DNA of 64,000 nucleotides, from contig NZ_JBHZAH010000007.1 of NCBI RefSeq assembly GCF_042754225.1, forward strand, positions 23,142 through 87,141, given 5' to 3'. This document shows positions 51,006-60,537 of the stretch, piece after piece; within the stretch, counting starts at the first letter, position 1, and every line of letters begins with the position of its first letter. Position numbers and translations under genes: made by a program. A model generated the notes under the pieces. The model was not told the DNA's origin. It did not search any database and was given only the letters and a program-made list of their open reading frames with translations. Origin of the DNA: Rhodococcus_G sp042754225 (GTDB lineage: Bacteria; Actinomycetota; Actinomycetes; Mycobacteriales; Mycobacteriaceae).

Positions 51006-51275
51006 ATGAATGCCCGCGGTAGCGTTACTCGCGTGACCCACACCTCACCTCCCCTTCCGGCCCGGCTGACCGATCCGCGGCCCGTCGTGGTGCTCGGCAC
51101 CGTGGCCTGGCTCGTGGCCACGGTCGTGGTGCTCGCCGCGGGCGACCGGTGGGCGTCCGCGCTGCCGATCTGTTACGCGGGACTCGCGGTCGGCGCCGCG
51201 GGCTTCGCGCTCTTCCTGGTCCAACGCGCGGCGGCCCGGCGCGGCAGCCGGACCGCGCAGCGCGGACTCAGCTGA
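51006..51275 (+). CDS. DUF2530 membrane protein (Rv0879c-like)
   Basis: An 89-residue protein with two membrane segments (residues 27-45 and 53-73), a proline-rich N-terminus and a basic Arg-rich C-terminus, matching DUF2530. Function unknown. ATG at 51006 has AGGCAGG about 5 bases upstream; GTG at 51033 (VTHTSPPLPARL) is the alternative. Its stop overlaps the convergent YhgE/Pip gene by 8 bases. Confidence 0.82.
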   Translation: MNARGSVTRVTHTSPPLPARLTDPRPVVVLGTVAWLVATVVVLAAGDRWASALPICYAGLAVGAAGFALFLVQRAAARRGSRTAQRGLS

Positions 51276-53160
51276 GCACCGGGATCCGCTCGGTGTCCGG
51301 GTCGACGTCGAACTCTGCATCGAGTTCGTCCCGCTGACGGCGCCGCCACCAGACGGTCAGGCCCACCGATCCGACGACGAGCGCCACCAGCACCGCGACC
51401 GCCAGCCAGAACCGGGGGCCGTAATACCCGACGAGCACCATCCGCAGGGCGCCCTGCGCGTAGGTCAGCGGCATCAGCTCGTGCAGCCAGCGCAGCGGCG
51501 CCGGCATCTGCTGGATCGGGAACACACCGCCGAACGCGAAGACCTGGACCATCAGCGCACCCAGGCCCAGGAAGGTGCCGTTGACCGGCCCGAACACGAC
51601 CGTGAACAGTCGCGCGGTGGCCACGGCGGCCGCGCCGACGAGAACCATCACCGCCACCATCGCGAGCACGCTCGGCGGATCCGCCTGCGCGACGGTCAGC
51701 GACACCACCGAGAGTACGAGCGCGGCAGCGAGCGTGACGGCGGCGGGCACCCGGTACCGGCGCAGGCCCTCACGCAGGATGCTCCCGTGCACCCGCCGGA
51801 CCGGGCCGCGCCGCGGGCGCACCACGAACCAGGTGAGAATTCCACAGACGAAGAGCAGCACCGACATCACCGCCGGGACCGCGCCCGGACCGAAACCTGC
51901 TGCGGGGTATAGGTTCTCGGATTCGATGGCCACCGGGGCCGACATCACGCCCGCAGTCGTCTTCCGTTCGGCGGCGGTGAAGTGCGGCACCTGCTTGGCG
52001 CCGTCCGAGAGTCCGGTCGCGAGCTGGTTGCTGCCCGCGTCGAGCTGGCCGACACCGTCCTGCAGCTGTCCGAGGCCCGCACTGAGCTGACTGCCGCCGG
52101 TGTCGAGCTGGCCGAGCCCGCCCGACAGTTCGTGCGCGCCCGAGTCGACCTGATGCGCCCCCGCCGACAACTGCCCGAGGCCGGTGGACAGCTCCCCCGC
52201 ACCCGCGGCCGCGGCGTTGAGGCCGCCCCGGAAGTCCGCCTTCGGATCGGAGAGCTCCCGGGCGATCTGCTTGGCGCCCTCGCGCAACGCCTTGAGCTGT
52301 CCGGGCAGGTCCTCCTCGCCCATCGGCACGCCGGAGGCGACCATCGTGTCGACCAGCGGGCCGATCACGGTGTCGATGACCTCGCTGATCTGGGTGGCGC
52401 CCGCCCCGAGCTGGTCCGCGCCGCCGACGAGCTGGCCGAGGCCGCCGTGCAGTTCGCCGGCGCCGCGCGCCGCGTCGTCGGCGCCAGACGCCAGCTGCCT
52501 CGTGCCGTCCGCGAGCTCGACGCTGCCGGTGTGGGCCTGGGTCAGGCCCGTGGACAGCTCCACGCTTCCGCTGGCGAGCTCCTTGGTGCCCGCCAGCGCC
52601 TGCCCGGCACCGTCCGCCAGCTGCTTGGCCCCGTTCGCCGCGTCGGTGAAGCCCGCGCCGACGTCACCGAGGCCGACGAGCACCTGGTCCACGGACTGTT
52701 CGCCGATACTCTCCGAGACCGCGGAGCGCACCTGCGCCATCACGCTCTCGCCGACCGGCGTGGCCACCAGGCTGTTGTGATCGTTGTAGACGACATCGAG
52801 CTGGGCCTTCTGACCCTTCCCGCTCGCGGCGCTCGCGATGTCGCGACTGAAGCTCTCGGGGATCAGCACCGAGAAGTAGTAGCGTCCGTCCTCCACGCCG
52901 GCCTTGGCATCGGCGGCGCTCACCTCGTGCCACTGCACGTCGCCGCTGTCGACGAGGGACTTGGCCACCTCGCTGCCCGCGTCGAGCCGGGTGCCGTCCA
53001 GATCAGCACCCGCATCGGCGTTGACGATCGCGACGGGCATTCGCGAGACCGTGTCACCGGGGTTCCACAGCGCCCACATGTAGAAGCCGAGCAGTGCGAG
53101 TGGGGCGATGACCAGGACCGCGATCGCGGTGCGAGTCAGATGGACACTTCGCGTCGCCAT
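51268..53160 (-). CDS. YhgE/Pip-family membrane protein
   Basis: A 630-residue protein. A single helix at about residues 10-30 is followed by a large extracytoplasmic region up to residue 400, dominated by a long series of G-x-x-x-L repeats (GLGQLSAGAHQVDSGAHELS, and similar), which should form an extended coiled rod. Five membrane helices follow at the C-terminus, with the ABC-2-like block FPIQQMPAPLRWLHELMPLTYAQGALR. This matches YhgE/Pip, related to MmpL-linked and phage-infection proteins. Transport or envelope stability is suspected; the substrate is unknown. The ATG at 53160 is clear. Confidence 0.88.
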   Translation of the reverse strand: MATRSVHLTRTAIAVLVIAPLALLGFYMWALWNPGDTVSRMPVAIVNADAGADLDGTRLDAGSEVAKSLVDSGDVQWHEVSAADAKAGVEDGRYYFSVLIPESFSRDIASAASGKGQKAQLDVVYNDHNSLVATPVGESVMAQVRSAVSESIGEQSVDQVLVGLGDVGAGFTDAANGAKQLADGAGQALAGTKELASGSVELSTGLTQAHTGSVELADGTRQLASGADDAARGAGELHGGLGQLVGGADQLGAGATQISEVIDTVIGPLVDTMVASGVPMGEEDLPGQLKALREGAKQIARELSDPKADFRGGLNAAAAGAGELSTGLGQLSAGAHQVDSGAHELSGGLGQLDTGGSQLSAGLGQLQDGVGQLDAGSNQLATGLSDGAKQVPHFTAAERKTTAGVMSAPVAIESENLYPAAGFGPGAVPAVMSVLLFVCGILTWFVVRPRRGPVRRVHGSILREGLRRYRVPAAVTLAAALVLSVVSLTVAQADPPSVLAMVAVMVLVGAAAVATARLFTVVFGPVNGTFLGLGALMVQVFAFGGVFPIQQMPAPLRWLHELMPLTYAQGALRMVLVGYYGPRFWLAVAVLVALVVGSVGLTVWWRRRQRDELDAEFDVDPDTERIPVLS

Positions 53161-53220
53161 GGGTTGTTTCTCCTGAACCGTCTGCTGGACAGACGTCCAG
53201 GTTGGGTCAGGATAGAGAAG

Positions 53221-53790
53221 TCACGAGCAATCGGTGGCGGATTCCCTGGATTTGTCGCCGACCGAGCCGAAGCGCGAGACACCCCAGATCCACAACGCCG
53301 CCCACGCGATCCCGAACGCCCACCCGGCGAGCACGTCGGTGAGCCAGTGCGCGCCCAGGTACACCCGCGACAACCCCACCGCGACGGTCCACAGCGCCAG
53401 CAGGCCGAAGACCACGGGATTGCGCGCACGCGGACCGATCACCCGGACCAGCGCAGCCCCCACCACACAGACCAGAATGGCCGACATCATCGCGTGCCCG
53501 GACGGGAACGAGTGCGTGGCCTCGTCCACCAGGCGGTCCGGGAACGGCGGCCGCTCCCGCCCGAACAGCAGCTTGAGCCCCGTCATCACCAGCAGCCCGC
53601 TGAGCATCGCCCCGGCCACCATCTCCGCCTCACGCGGACGGCGTCGCACCAGCAGCACGATCGTGACGACCGCCGTGATCACCCAGGACGCGAGCGTGCC
53701 GCCCAGGTCGGTGACGACCGTGACCACGTCCGTCAGCCACGGCGTCCGGACCCGGAGCATGGCATCGAGGACGCCCTGGTCAATCCACAT
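53221..53790 (-). CDS. PAP2-superfamily membrane phosphatase
   Basis: A 189-residue protein with five to six membrane helices and complete PAP2 motifs: KLLFGRERP (motif 1), PSGHAMMSA (motif 2) and SRVYLGAHWLTDV (motif 3). It should hydrolyse lipid phosphates, possibly polyprenyl diphosphate or phosphatidylglycerol phosphate, at the outer membrane face. The ATG at 53790 lies inside the end of the upstream ATPase gene, overlapping by 11 bases. It is the last of three overlapped genes from 57498. Confidence 0.88.
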   Translation of the reverse strand: MWIDQGVLDAMLRVRTPWLTDVVTVVTDLGGTLASWVITAVVTIVLLVRRRPREAEMVAGAMLSGLLVMTGLKLLFGRERPPFPDRLVDEATHSFPSGHAMMSAILVCVVGAALVRVIGPRARNPVVFGLLALWTVAVGLSRVYLGAHWLTDVLAGWAFGIAWAALWIWGVSRFGSVGDKSRESATDCS

Positions 53791-56575
53791 CCGGTGACTC
53801 CGATCCCATGCCGTCACGCTCCCCGAGGCTTTGCCCGAGGAAGTACCCGTACTCGGCCACGTGTGTGCGCCCCGAGTCGTCCACCCACCAGGGCAGCTCG
53901 GCCTCGCGCTCCACCGCGCCGGACAGTCGCACCAGCAGCCGGTCGTGCACGACCATCGTCCCGCGCGGCAACGGTCGTCCCAGCGCCACGTGCGCGAGCA
54001 CGGCGCCCGGCTCCCGGTCCCAGTCGCTGACGCGGCCCGCACCGACCACCTCGCCGCGCACGGCCTCGGATGCGGGCGGCAGGTCCAGCAGCTCGGCGAG
54101 CGCCGGGGCGGTCGACAGGTCCCCGACCACCAGCAGCTCGGGCGGGACCGCGGCGGCGAACCACGGCCGGTCCAGGACCACGGACTCGGCGGGCTCGGCC
54201 AGCGCACCCGAGACCGTGCGAACCCGCGACGGCGGCGACAGCTCGTCCAGGTCGAGGATGCCGGCGGCGGTCGACTCACCCAGCAGCCGGTGGGCTCGCG
54301 CGATCACGGCCGGGCTGGGGTCGCGCGCGGGGTCGGCCAGCCGGTCGAGCAGCAGCCCCGCGAGGGCGGTCCCGTCCACCCGGTCGGCGGCGAGCGCCCC
54401 GGACAGGGCGGCGGCGTCGGGGTGGTCGAGCACGTCGAGCAGTCCCTCGAAGGTGCGATCGTCCGGTCCGCGCAGCGCGCCGAGCGCCGCGCCGCGCACC
54501 CGGGCGTGTCCGCGCAGCCACCACGCGGTGTAGCCGTCCCGATCGGCCAGCAGCGCCGCCGTGGCGGGCTCCGCGGCCAGCAGCGCCAGCGCAGCCGGCC
54601 ATGCGTCCGGATCCACCAGGTCCAGATCGCGGACCGCGACGAGCTCCTCCGGGTCCGTGGCCAGCGTCGCCCACCACCCGGACTCGTCGTCTAGGTCGTG
54701 TTCGGGTCCGGTGGGCAGCGCCGCGCGCAGCACCGTGAAGGACCAGCCGACGCCGAGCGCACGCAGCGCCTCGGCGCCGTGCCTCTCGACGACCTGCGCC
54801 GCGACCTCCCCGAACGGCGAGTCCGACGCCAGGACGGCCGCGAGGGGTGCGCCTGGCAACAGCAGTTCGTCCGCAGCGCGCAGTTCTCCGTCGGCGTCGG
54901 GCAGCGGCAGTTCTCCCAGCCAGCCCGGCAGGTCACCGCGACCGTCGGCGGCCGCCACCAACGGAAGCACCGCGTCGGCGAGTTCCGTTGCGGCGAGGGA
55001 GTCCTCGTAGTCGACGTCCTCGATGCGCGCTCGCAACGCCGGGTCGGCAAGGACGTCGAGCGGGCCGGCCGTGCCCGCCCCGAGCCGGGTGAGCAGTGGA
55101 TGCGCGGCGTCGGGGTGCACCAGCCGGATCCAGTCGACTCCGCGACCCGCCACGCCGAGATCCTCGCGGCCGAGCACGGTGGTCCGGGGACCGGTCACGG
55201 TGCGCCCGTCGGTCAGCGGCACCGGCACCGCGGCGAGTTCCTCGACCGCCAGGGCGTCCACCACCAGCGGCTCGAGTTCCTGGTAGAGCGATCCCCACCA
55301 GTCGGGTTCGCGGTGCAACCCGGACAGCAGCTCGGCCAGCCGGGCCAGCCCGATGCGGTGGGCGCCCACCGCGGCCAGCGCGTACGCACTGCCGGGCCCG
55401 GACAGCTCGGGCACCACCAGCCCGGGCACCGCGTCCGCCAGCAACGCCGCCAGGTCGGCGGTGAGTCCGGGCAGCACGGTCGACTCGCGTGGTGTCAGCG
55501 TCACGTCGCCGACACCGGGCAGCCACCGGCTACCAGTCAGCTCGCGCAGCACCCCTTCGCGCAGCTGCTCGTCGACCTCGCCGCGCGCGAAACCCGGCAC
55601 CGGGACCAGCGCCAAACGCTGCGAAACAGGTAGAGCAGCAACAAAATCCGCATATCCGTCGACCAGGTGCGCCAGCGCCGCTCCGGGCATGATGCGCCGC
55701 CGGTCGGGTTGCAACTCGGTGTCTGCCACCACGATCGCCGGCAGCGACAACTCCTCGTCGGAGCGTGTGGGTGCGCGCAGGACGTCGGACTCGACCGGAC
55801 GCACCCGGGCACCCTCGACCGGGACCAGCCAGCGCGCGGAGGGTCCCATGAACTGCCACCAGGTCCGGTCCCCGATCTCGACGATCGTGAGCGGGCCGTC
55901 ACCGAGCCGCCGCTCGGTGCGCGCGAACTCCCGATCCTCGACCTGAATCGACTGCAGCGCAGGAAGTTCCAGCAACAAGTCGGCGGCGTCGGCGGCGAGG
56001 TCGTCGATCAGCCTGGCACCGTCCACGTCGGGCCGGAGTTCGAGCACCACCTCGGAGTCGAAGCCCGCGCGCGGCGGCCGATCGTTCGGCCACACCAGTC
56101 GCAGCACCGGCAGGCCGTGCTCCGGCTCGGCAAGCCCTGCGGATCGCAGCTCGTCCCGGGTTCTCTTGGCGGAGAAGGTGATCGAGCCAGTTGTCGAGCG
56201 CAGCTCCACCTCCGCGCTGACGGCGAGGACGGCGGTGAACCCCACCCCGAAGCGTCCGACGCCGGTGTCGCCCTTTCCGGAGACCCGCAGTGCCGACAGC
56301 GCCTGCACCCCCACGACGTCCAGCGGCGCGCCTACGTTCGCGACGTGCAGGTCGGGGCCGTCGAGCCAGACGTGCAGTCGGCCGGGCACACCCGCCCGCG
56401 CCGCGGCGTCGGCGGCGTTCTGCGCCAGTTCCGTGCCGAGCCGATCGCGGTAGCCGCCGCGAACCAGGTCCGCCTCGGTCGCGGCGTCCTCGCGGAGCCG
56501 GGTCGGCGAGGACGTCCAGGCCAGCAGTGTGGCGGCCCGCAGCGCGTCGACGCCGAAGGGATCCGGTGCCGTCAG
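53780..56575 (-). CDS. Large GHKL (sacsin N-terminal-like) ATP-binding protein
   Basis: A 931-residue protein. The N-terminal GHKL fold has N-box LAQNAADAA (E49 and N53) and G2 box GDTGVGRFGVGF at 102-113. The G1 Asp of the usual DxGxG is replaced (ANVGAP), so hydrolysis is uncertain though ATP binding is plausible. The remaining 700 residues are alpha/beta repeats without a known domain, rich in Leu, Ala and Asp. Homologues begin with a short segment before DPFG; here no ATG, GTG or TTG precedes it, so the start appears to be CTG at 56575, overlapping the DUF3027 stop (CTGA). Function unknown, possibly a chaperone or stress protein. Confidence 0.75.
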   Translation of the reverse strand: MTAPDPFGVDALRAATLLAWTSSPTRLREDAATEADLVRGGYRDRLGTELAQNAADAAARAGVPGRLHVWLDGPDLHVANVGAPLDVVGVQALSALRVSGKGDTGVGRFGVGFTAVLAVSAEVELRSTTGSITFSAKRTRDELRSAGLAEPEHGLPVLRLVWPNDRPPRAGFDSEVVLELRPDVDGARLIDDLAADAADLLLELPALQSIQVEDREFARTERRLGDGPLTIVEIGDRTWWQFMGPSARWLVPVEGARVRPVESDVLRAPTRSDEELSLPAIVVADTELQPDRRRIMPGAALAHLVDGYADFVAALPVSQRLALVPVPGFARGEVDEQLREGVLRELTGSRWLPGVGDVTLTPRESTVLPGLTADLAALLADAVPGLVVPELSGPGSAYALAAVGAHRIGLARLAELLSGLHREPDWWGSLYQELEPLVVDALAVEELAAVPVPLTDGRTVTGPRTTVLGREDLGVAGRGVDWIRLVHPDAAHPLLTRLGAGTAGPLDVLADPALRARIEDVDYEDSLAATELADAVLPLVAAADGRGDLPGWLGELPLPDADGELRAADELLLPGAPLAAVLASDSPFGEVAAQVVERHGAEALRALGVGWSFTVLRAALPTGPEHDLDDESGWWATLATDPEELVAVRDLDLVDPDAWPAALALLAAEPATAALLADRDGYTAWWLRGHARVRGAALGALRGPDDRTFEGLLDVLDHPDAAALSGALAADRVDGTALAGLLLDRLADPARDPSPAVIARAHRLLGESTAAGILDLDELSPPSRVRTVSGALAEPAESVVLDRPWFAAAVPPELLVVGDLSTAPALAELLDLPPASEAVRGEVVGAGRVSDWDREPGAVLAHVALGRPLPRGTMVVHDRLLVRLSGAVEREAELPWWVDDSGRTHVAEYGYFLGQSLGERDGMGSESPDVD

Positions 56576-57498
56576 TCCGTCGATGCCGGTTCCGCCGCGA
56601 TCTCGGTGGACTCGGGCAGCGCGGCGCTCTCGGCCTCGGCCACGGCCTCGGCTTCGGGCGTCAGCTGCTCGGCCTCGACCTCGGCCGCCGGTTCCGCTTC
56701 CGGCGTGGCCTCGACCGGCTCGACCGGGACCTCGACCGCCTCGGGTGCGGGCAGCAGGACCAGCTCCACCGCGCCGTCGTCGTACGCGTCGAACTGTGGG
56801 CTGCCGGCGCCGGTCGGAAGCTCGGTGTCCGAGTGCGCGCCGCAGCCGTACTCCGCGTGCACCACGTGACCGTCCGCGGCCATCTCGTTGCCGCACACCC
56901 CGAACGCGGACCGCATCGAGCCCGCCAGCGGGAGATAGAAGCCACACAGCGCACAGATCGAGGGCGCGGCCTTCGCCATCTCCGAGTCCGGGCCGTAGTC
57001 GCCGTCGTGCCAGCGCTCGGCGGCGTCGAGCCGACCCTCGAGGCTCAGCACCTGCTTGCGGCCGAGGCCGACCTCGCGGGCCAGGTCGTCGATCTCCGGG
57101 TCACCGCTGGCCACATACCCGGGCACGAGCCGCGGATCGGCGGCGCGCGGGGCCAGCAGGTCGCCCGGGCTCAGGTCGCCCGCGCGGATGCGCTCGTCCC
57201 AGGGCAGCCACTCGGGCGCGGTCAGCGCGTCGGGGCCGGGCAGCAGCGCCAGTTCGCTCACCGTCACGCGGTCGCTGTCGGGCGCGGCGGCCAGGACCAC
57301 TGCCCACTGCCAGCCTCGGTAGCCGGGCAGGGTGGCCTCGAAGCGGTGGGTCGCCGAGCACTCGTCCTCGTAGGTGACGCCGAGATGCGCGCCGACCTCA
57401 CCCTCGCCGAGGTCGGTCAACGCCTGACGCGCCAACCCCACGGCATCGGCCAGCAGGGGGCGCACATGGGCAAGCTCGGGGGCAGACTGGGCACTCAC
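56572..57498 (-). CDS. DUF3027 protein (Rv0877-like)
   Basis: A 308-residue soluble protein. The N-terminal two thirds (1-210) contain the DUF3027 core, including GYRGWQWAVVLAAAP, EWLPWDERIRAGDLSPGDLL and LVPGYV. Four cysteines in ICALCGF, FGVCGNE and EYGCGAH form a likely zinc site. The last 70 residues are an acidic Glu/Ala/Pro-rich disordered tail. Function unknown, strictly actinobacterial. GTG at 57498 is chosen. The TGA overlaps the following ATPase start. It is divergent from the cyclotransferase-like gene, 59 bases apart. Confidence 0.87.
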   Translation of the reverse strand: MSAQSAPELAHVRPLLADAVGLARQALTDLGEGEVGAHLGVTYEDECSATHRFEATLPGYRGWQWAVVLAAAPDSDRVTVSELALLPGPDALTAPEWLPWDERIRAGDLSPGDLLAPRAADPRLVPGYVASGDPEIDDLAREVGLGRKQVLSLEGRLDAAERWHDGDYGPDSEMAKAAPSICALCGFYLPLAGSMRSAFGVCGNEMAADGHVVHAEYGCGAHSDTELPTGAGSPQFDAYDDGAVELVLLPAPEAVEVPVEPVEATPEAEPAAEVEAEQLTPEAEAVAEAESAALPESTEIAAEPASTD

Positions 57499-57557
57499 AC
57501 CCTCATTTTGCCGTATCGCAGCAAATGCGGGGCAGGTCGGGCTGTCATGCTGGGCTG

Positions 57558-58343
57558 ATGTCACTCCGCCGGACCGTCGTCGTCGCTGCGGTGGCGCTCA
57601 CCGCCGCAGCCGGATGCGCCCGGGACACCACCCCGGCCGATGCCACCGGCGTCGAGCACCTGCGGGTCGAAGTGGTCGCGACGCACCCGCACGACCCCAC
57701 CGCGTTCACGGAGGGACTCGAGGTCGCAGACGGCGAACTGTTCGAGGGCACCGGGCTGAGCGGGCAGTCGTACCTGAGCGCCCGCGACCTCGCCACCGGC
57801 GTCGAGCGGACCCGTGTCCCGGTGCCCGACGGCATGTTCGGTGAGGGCGTCACCGTGGCCGGGGACACCGTGTGGCAGTGGACCTGGCAGGACGGGGTGG
57901 CGCTGGCCCGCGACCGGGTCACCCTGGCGGAACGGTCCCGGGCCCGTTTCGACGGCGAGGGCTGGGGCCTGTGCGCGCAGCCCGACCGGCTCGTGGCGAG
58001 CGACGGCAGCGACCGGCTCACCTTCCGCGATCCGGTGACCTTCCAGCCGCGCGGCAGCGTCGCCGTCACGCTCGACGGCAAGCCGCAGGACAACCTCAAC
58101 GAACTCGAATGTGCCAGCGACGGAAGGGTGTACGCCAACGTGTGGCGCACGCCCTACATCGTGCGGATCGACCCGGCGGACGGCCGCATCACCGGAGTCG
58201 TCGACGCGTCGGGCCTGCTCACCGCCGCCGAGTCACGCAACGCGGACGTGCTCAACGGGATAGCCCAGGTGCCCGGGACCGACCGGTTCCTGATCACCGG
58301 CAAGTACTACCCGAAGCTGTTCGAGGTGCGGTTCGTCTCGTAA
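57558..58343 (+). CDS. Glutamine cyclotransferase-like lipoprotein
   Basis: A 261-residue secreted five-bladed propeller. The lipobox LTAAAGC puts the lipidated Cys at residue 20. Family blocks are HDPTAFTEGLEVADGELFEGTGLSGQS, YLSARDLATG and LNELECASDGRVYANVW, then NGIAQVPGTDRFLITGKYYPKLFEV. Bacterial glutaminyl-peptide cyclotransferases of this fold convert N-terminal Gln to pyroglutamate on exported proteins. The conserved acidic active-site residues are present in the TEGLE and NELE motifs. ATG at 57558. The next gene, an MFS protein, starts 58 bases on. Confidence 0.88.
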   Translation: MSLRRTVVVAAVALTAAAGCARDTTPADATGVEHLRVEVVATHPHDPTAFTEGLEVADGELFEGTGLSGQSYLSARDLATGVERTRVPVPDGMFGEGVTVAGDTVWQWTWQDGVALARDRVTLAERSRARFDGEGWGLCAQPDRLVASDGSDRLTFRDPVTFQPRGSVAVTLDGKPQDNLNELECASDGRVYANVWRTPYIVRIDPADGRITGVVDASGLLTAAESRNADVLNGIAQVPGTDRFLITGKYYPKLFEVRFVS

Positions 58344-58401
58344 TTCGCCTTACCCGCGGGGCGTGTGGTCCTTCGTCTGTGATCTAGGACAGAATTGAGG
58401 A

Positions 58402-60045
58402 GTGACCGGACCTCGCGAACCCTACGACCCCAACGGGAGTCGGCAGCCCGACGACCGCGGTCGCGGCGAGGGCCATCCGGGCTACGCGAACTACCCGCCG
58501 ACGCGGCGCGTGCCCGGCCGCCGTCAGCCGCTGCCACCGCTGCACCCGGTCGACAACACCCGCCGGGAGGACCCGCCGACCGAGCAGGTTCGGCAGCCGA
58601 ATCCGGGCGCGCCCAAGCCGCCGCCCATTCCCCGGAAGCTGACGGTCACGCGGGTGGCCGCCATGCGTAGCCGGGAACTGACGAACAAGGGCATCGCCAC
58701 CTTCCACCGCGCCGCCAAGGCGGACGGCGCCGACAAGTCGGGCCTCACGGCCCTCACGTACGCGGTGATGGCGAACTTCGCGACCGACGCCGCGGTCGCC
58801 GTCGCGCTCGCCAACACGCTCTTCTTCTCCGCGGCCACCGGCGAGGACAAGACCAAGGTCGCGCTGTACCTGCTCATCACCATCGCCCCGTTCGCGGTGA
58901 TCGCCCCGCTGATCGGGCCGGCGCTCGACCGCCTCCAGCACGGCAGGCGAATCGCGCTGGCCGCCTCGTTCGCGCTGCGCACCGTGCTCGCGGTCGTACT
59001 CGTCTTCAACTTCGACAGCTGGGCGCTCTATCCCTGCGCGCTCGGAATGATGGTGCTCAGCAAGTCGTTCTCGGTGCTCAAGAGCGCCGTCACGCCACGC
59101 GTGCTGCCACCGGAGATCGACCTGGTGCGCACCAACTCACGACTGACGGTGTTCGGCCTGATCGGCGGCACCATCGGCGCCGGCGCGCTCGCCGGCCTCG
59201 TCGCGTTCATCAGCGGTACCTCCGCCGGGGCGCTGTGGCTGACCGCGCTGATCACCGTGCTCGGCGCGTACCTGAGCATGCGCATACCGGCCTGGGTCGA
59301 GGTCACCGAGGGCGAGGTGCCCGCCACCCTGCACTATCACGGTGACGACGCCGACACCCAGGTGATCGATCGCGACCACAAGGACACGGTCAAGGCCAGC
59401 AAGCGGCGACAGCCACTCGGCCGCGCGGTCATCACGGGGCTGTGGGGCAACAGCACGATCCGGGTGCTCACCGGATTCCTCACCCTCTACATCGCGTTCG
59501 TGGCGAAGTCGCGCACCGAGCACGCCCCGCTGGAGCAGGCCGCGATGCTCGCGCTCGTCGGCGCGGCCGCGGGCATCGGCAACTTCGCCGGCAACGCCAC
59601 CGGCGCCCGGCTCAAGCTCGGCAAACCGACGGTCGTGGTGCTGCGGTGCACGATCGCGGTCACCGCGGTCGCGATCATCGCCGCGTTCGGCGACAACCTG
59701 CTCACCGCCGCCCTCGCCACGCTGGTCGCGTCCGCCGCCAGCGCACTGGCGAAGGTCTCCCTCGACGCCTCGCTGCAGGACGACCTGCCGGAGGAGTCCA
59801 TAGCGTCCGGGTTCGGACGCTCGGAGACGGTGCTGCAGCTGAGCTGGGTGGTCGGCGGCGCGCTCGGCGTTCTGCTGCCGACCCAGTACTGGATCGGTTT
59901 CACTGTGGTGTCGGTGGTACTCGTCCTCGGTCTGATCCAGACCGTCCTCAGCTACCGGGGTTCGACCCTGCTCCCCGGACTCGGCGGCAAACGCCCCGAC
60001 GTCGCCAACCAGGAGATACCGGAACCGGTCTCCAGCGCCGATTGA
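58402..60045 (+). CDS. MFS-type membrane protein (Rv0876c-like)
   Basis: A 547-residue protein. The first 100 residues are hydrophilic and proline-rich. About twelve hydrophobic segments follow from residue 110, with a cytoplasmic loop containing acidic and basic clusters around residues 300-330 (DDADTQVIDRDHKDT). The block KSFSVLKSAVTPRVLPPEIDL is typical of the Rv0876c group. Substrate unknown; in M. tuberculosis the gene lies beside Rv0875c (DUF2771), as here. GTG at 58402 follows GAGG closely. Stop lies 24 bases before the DUF2771 gene. Confidence 0.87.
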   Translation: MTGPREPYDPNGSRQPDDRGRGEGHPGYANYPPTRRVPGRRQPLPPLHPVDNTRREDPPTEQVRQPNPGAPKPPPIPRKLTVTRVAAMRSRELTNKGIATFHRAAKADGADKSGLTALTYAVMANFATDAAVAVALANTLFFSAATGEDKTKVALYLLITIAPFAVIAPLIGPALDRLQHGRRIALAASFALRTVLAVVLVFNFDSWALYPCALGMMVLSKSFSVLKSAVTPRVLPPEIDLVRTNSRLTVFGLIGGTIGAGALAGLVAFISGTSAGALWLTALITVLGAYLSMRIPAWVEVTEGEVPATLHYHGDDADTQVIDRDHKDTVKASKRRQPLGRAVITGLWGNSTIRVLTGFLTLYIAFVAKSRTEHAPLEQAAMLALVGAAAGIGNFAGNATGARLKLGKPTVVVLRCTIAVTAVAIIAAFGDNLLTAALATLVASAASALAKVSLDASLQDDLPEESIASGFGRSETVLQLSWVVGGALGVLLPTQYWIGFTVVSVVLVLGLIQTVLSYRGSTLLPGLGGKRPDVANQEIPEPVSSAD

Positions 60046-60069
60046 CGCCCAACGAAGAAACGGAACCCG

Positions 60070-60537
60070 ATGACTCTGCAAGCCCGGACGAAGAAGACCA
60101 TCGCTGCACTCTCGGTGGTCGCACTGGTAGCCGCAGGCGGCCTCGCCGCCGTGGTCACCGTGCTCGTCCACGACGCCCCGGAGACCCTGCCGACGGTCAC
60201 CGCGTACGCGCACTACAAGACCGTCGACGTGCACGCGGGCGTGTGCGACGCCAACCTCGCGTGTGCGGGACTCGAGGTAGCGAACCTGAGCGTTCCGGAG
60301 GGCCAGCCGCTGCAGCTGTCGCTGCCCAAGGACGTGTCGAACTCCGACTGGCGACTGAACGTGCAGATCGGCAACCCCAAGACGGGTGAGGTGTTCAACG
60401 GATACCGCGACTACACACCGGGCGAGGCGGCCGCGGTGACGGTGCCGTCCGGCAAGGACGAGCAGCTCCTCGGCGTGGTCATCCAGCTGCCGACCAACGG
60501 CGGCCTCGCACCGGTGTGGGCGGTCCAGACGTTCTAG
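60070..60537 (+). CDS. DUF2771 exported protein (Rv0875c-like)
   Basis: A 155-residue membrane-anchored or secreted protein. A hydrophobic segment (residues 12-33) precedes a domain of about 120 residues with two cysteines (C59 and C65) and the blocks LSLPKDVSNSDWRLNVQIG and GYRDYTPGEAAAVTVPSG. This fits DUF2771. Function unknown; conserved with the neighbouring MFS gene, so the two may act together in the envelope. Its TAG shares a CTAG with the convergent cold-shock gene. Confidence 0.85.
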   Translation: MTLQARTKKTIAALSVVALVAAGGLAAVVTVLVHDAPETLPTVTAYAHYKTVDVHAGVCDANLACAGLEVANLSVPEGQPLQLSLPKDVSNSDWRLNVQIGNPKTGEVFNGYRDYTPGEAAAVTVPSGKDEQLLGVVIQLPTNGGLAPVWAVQTF

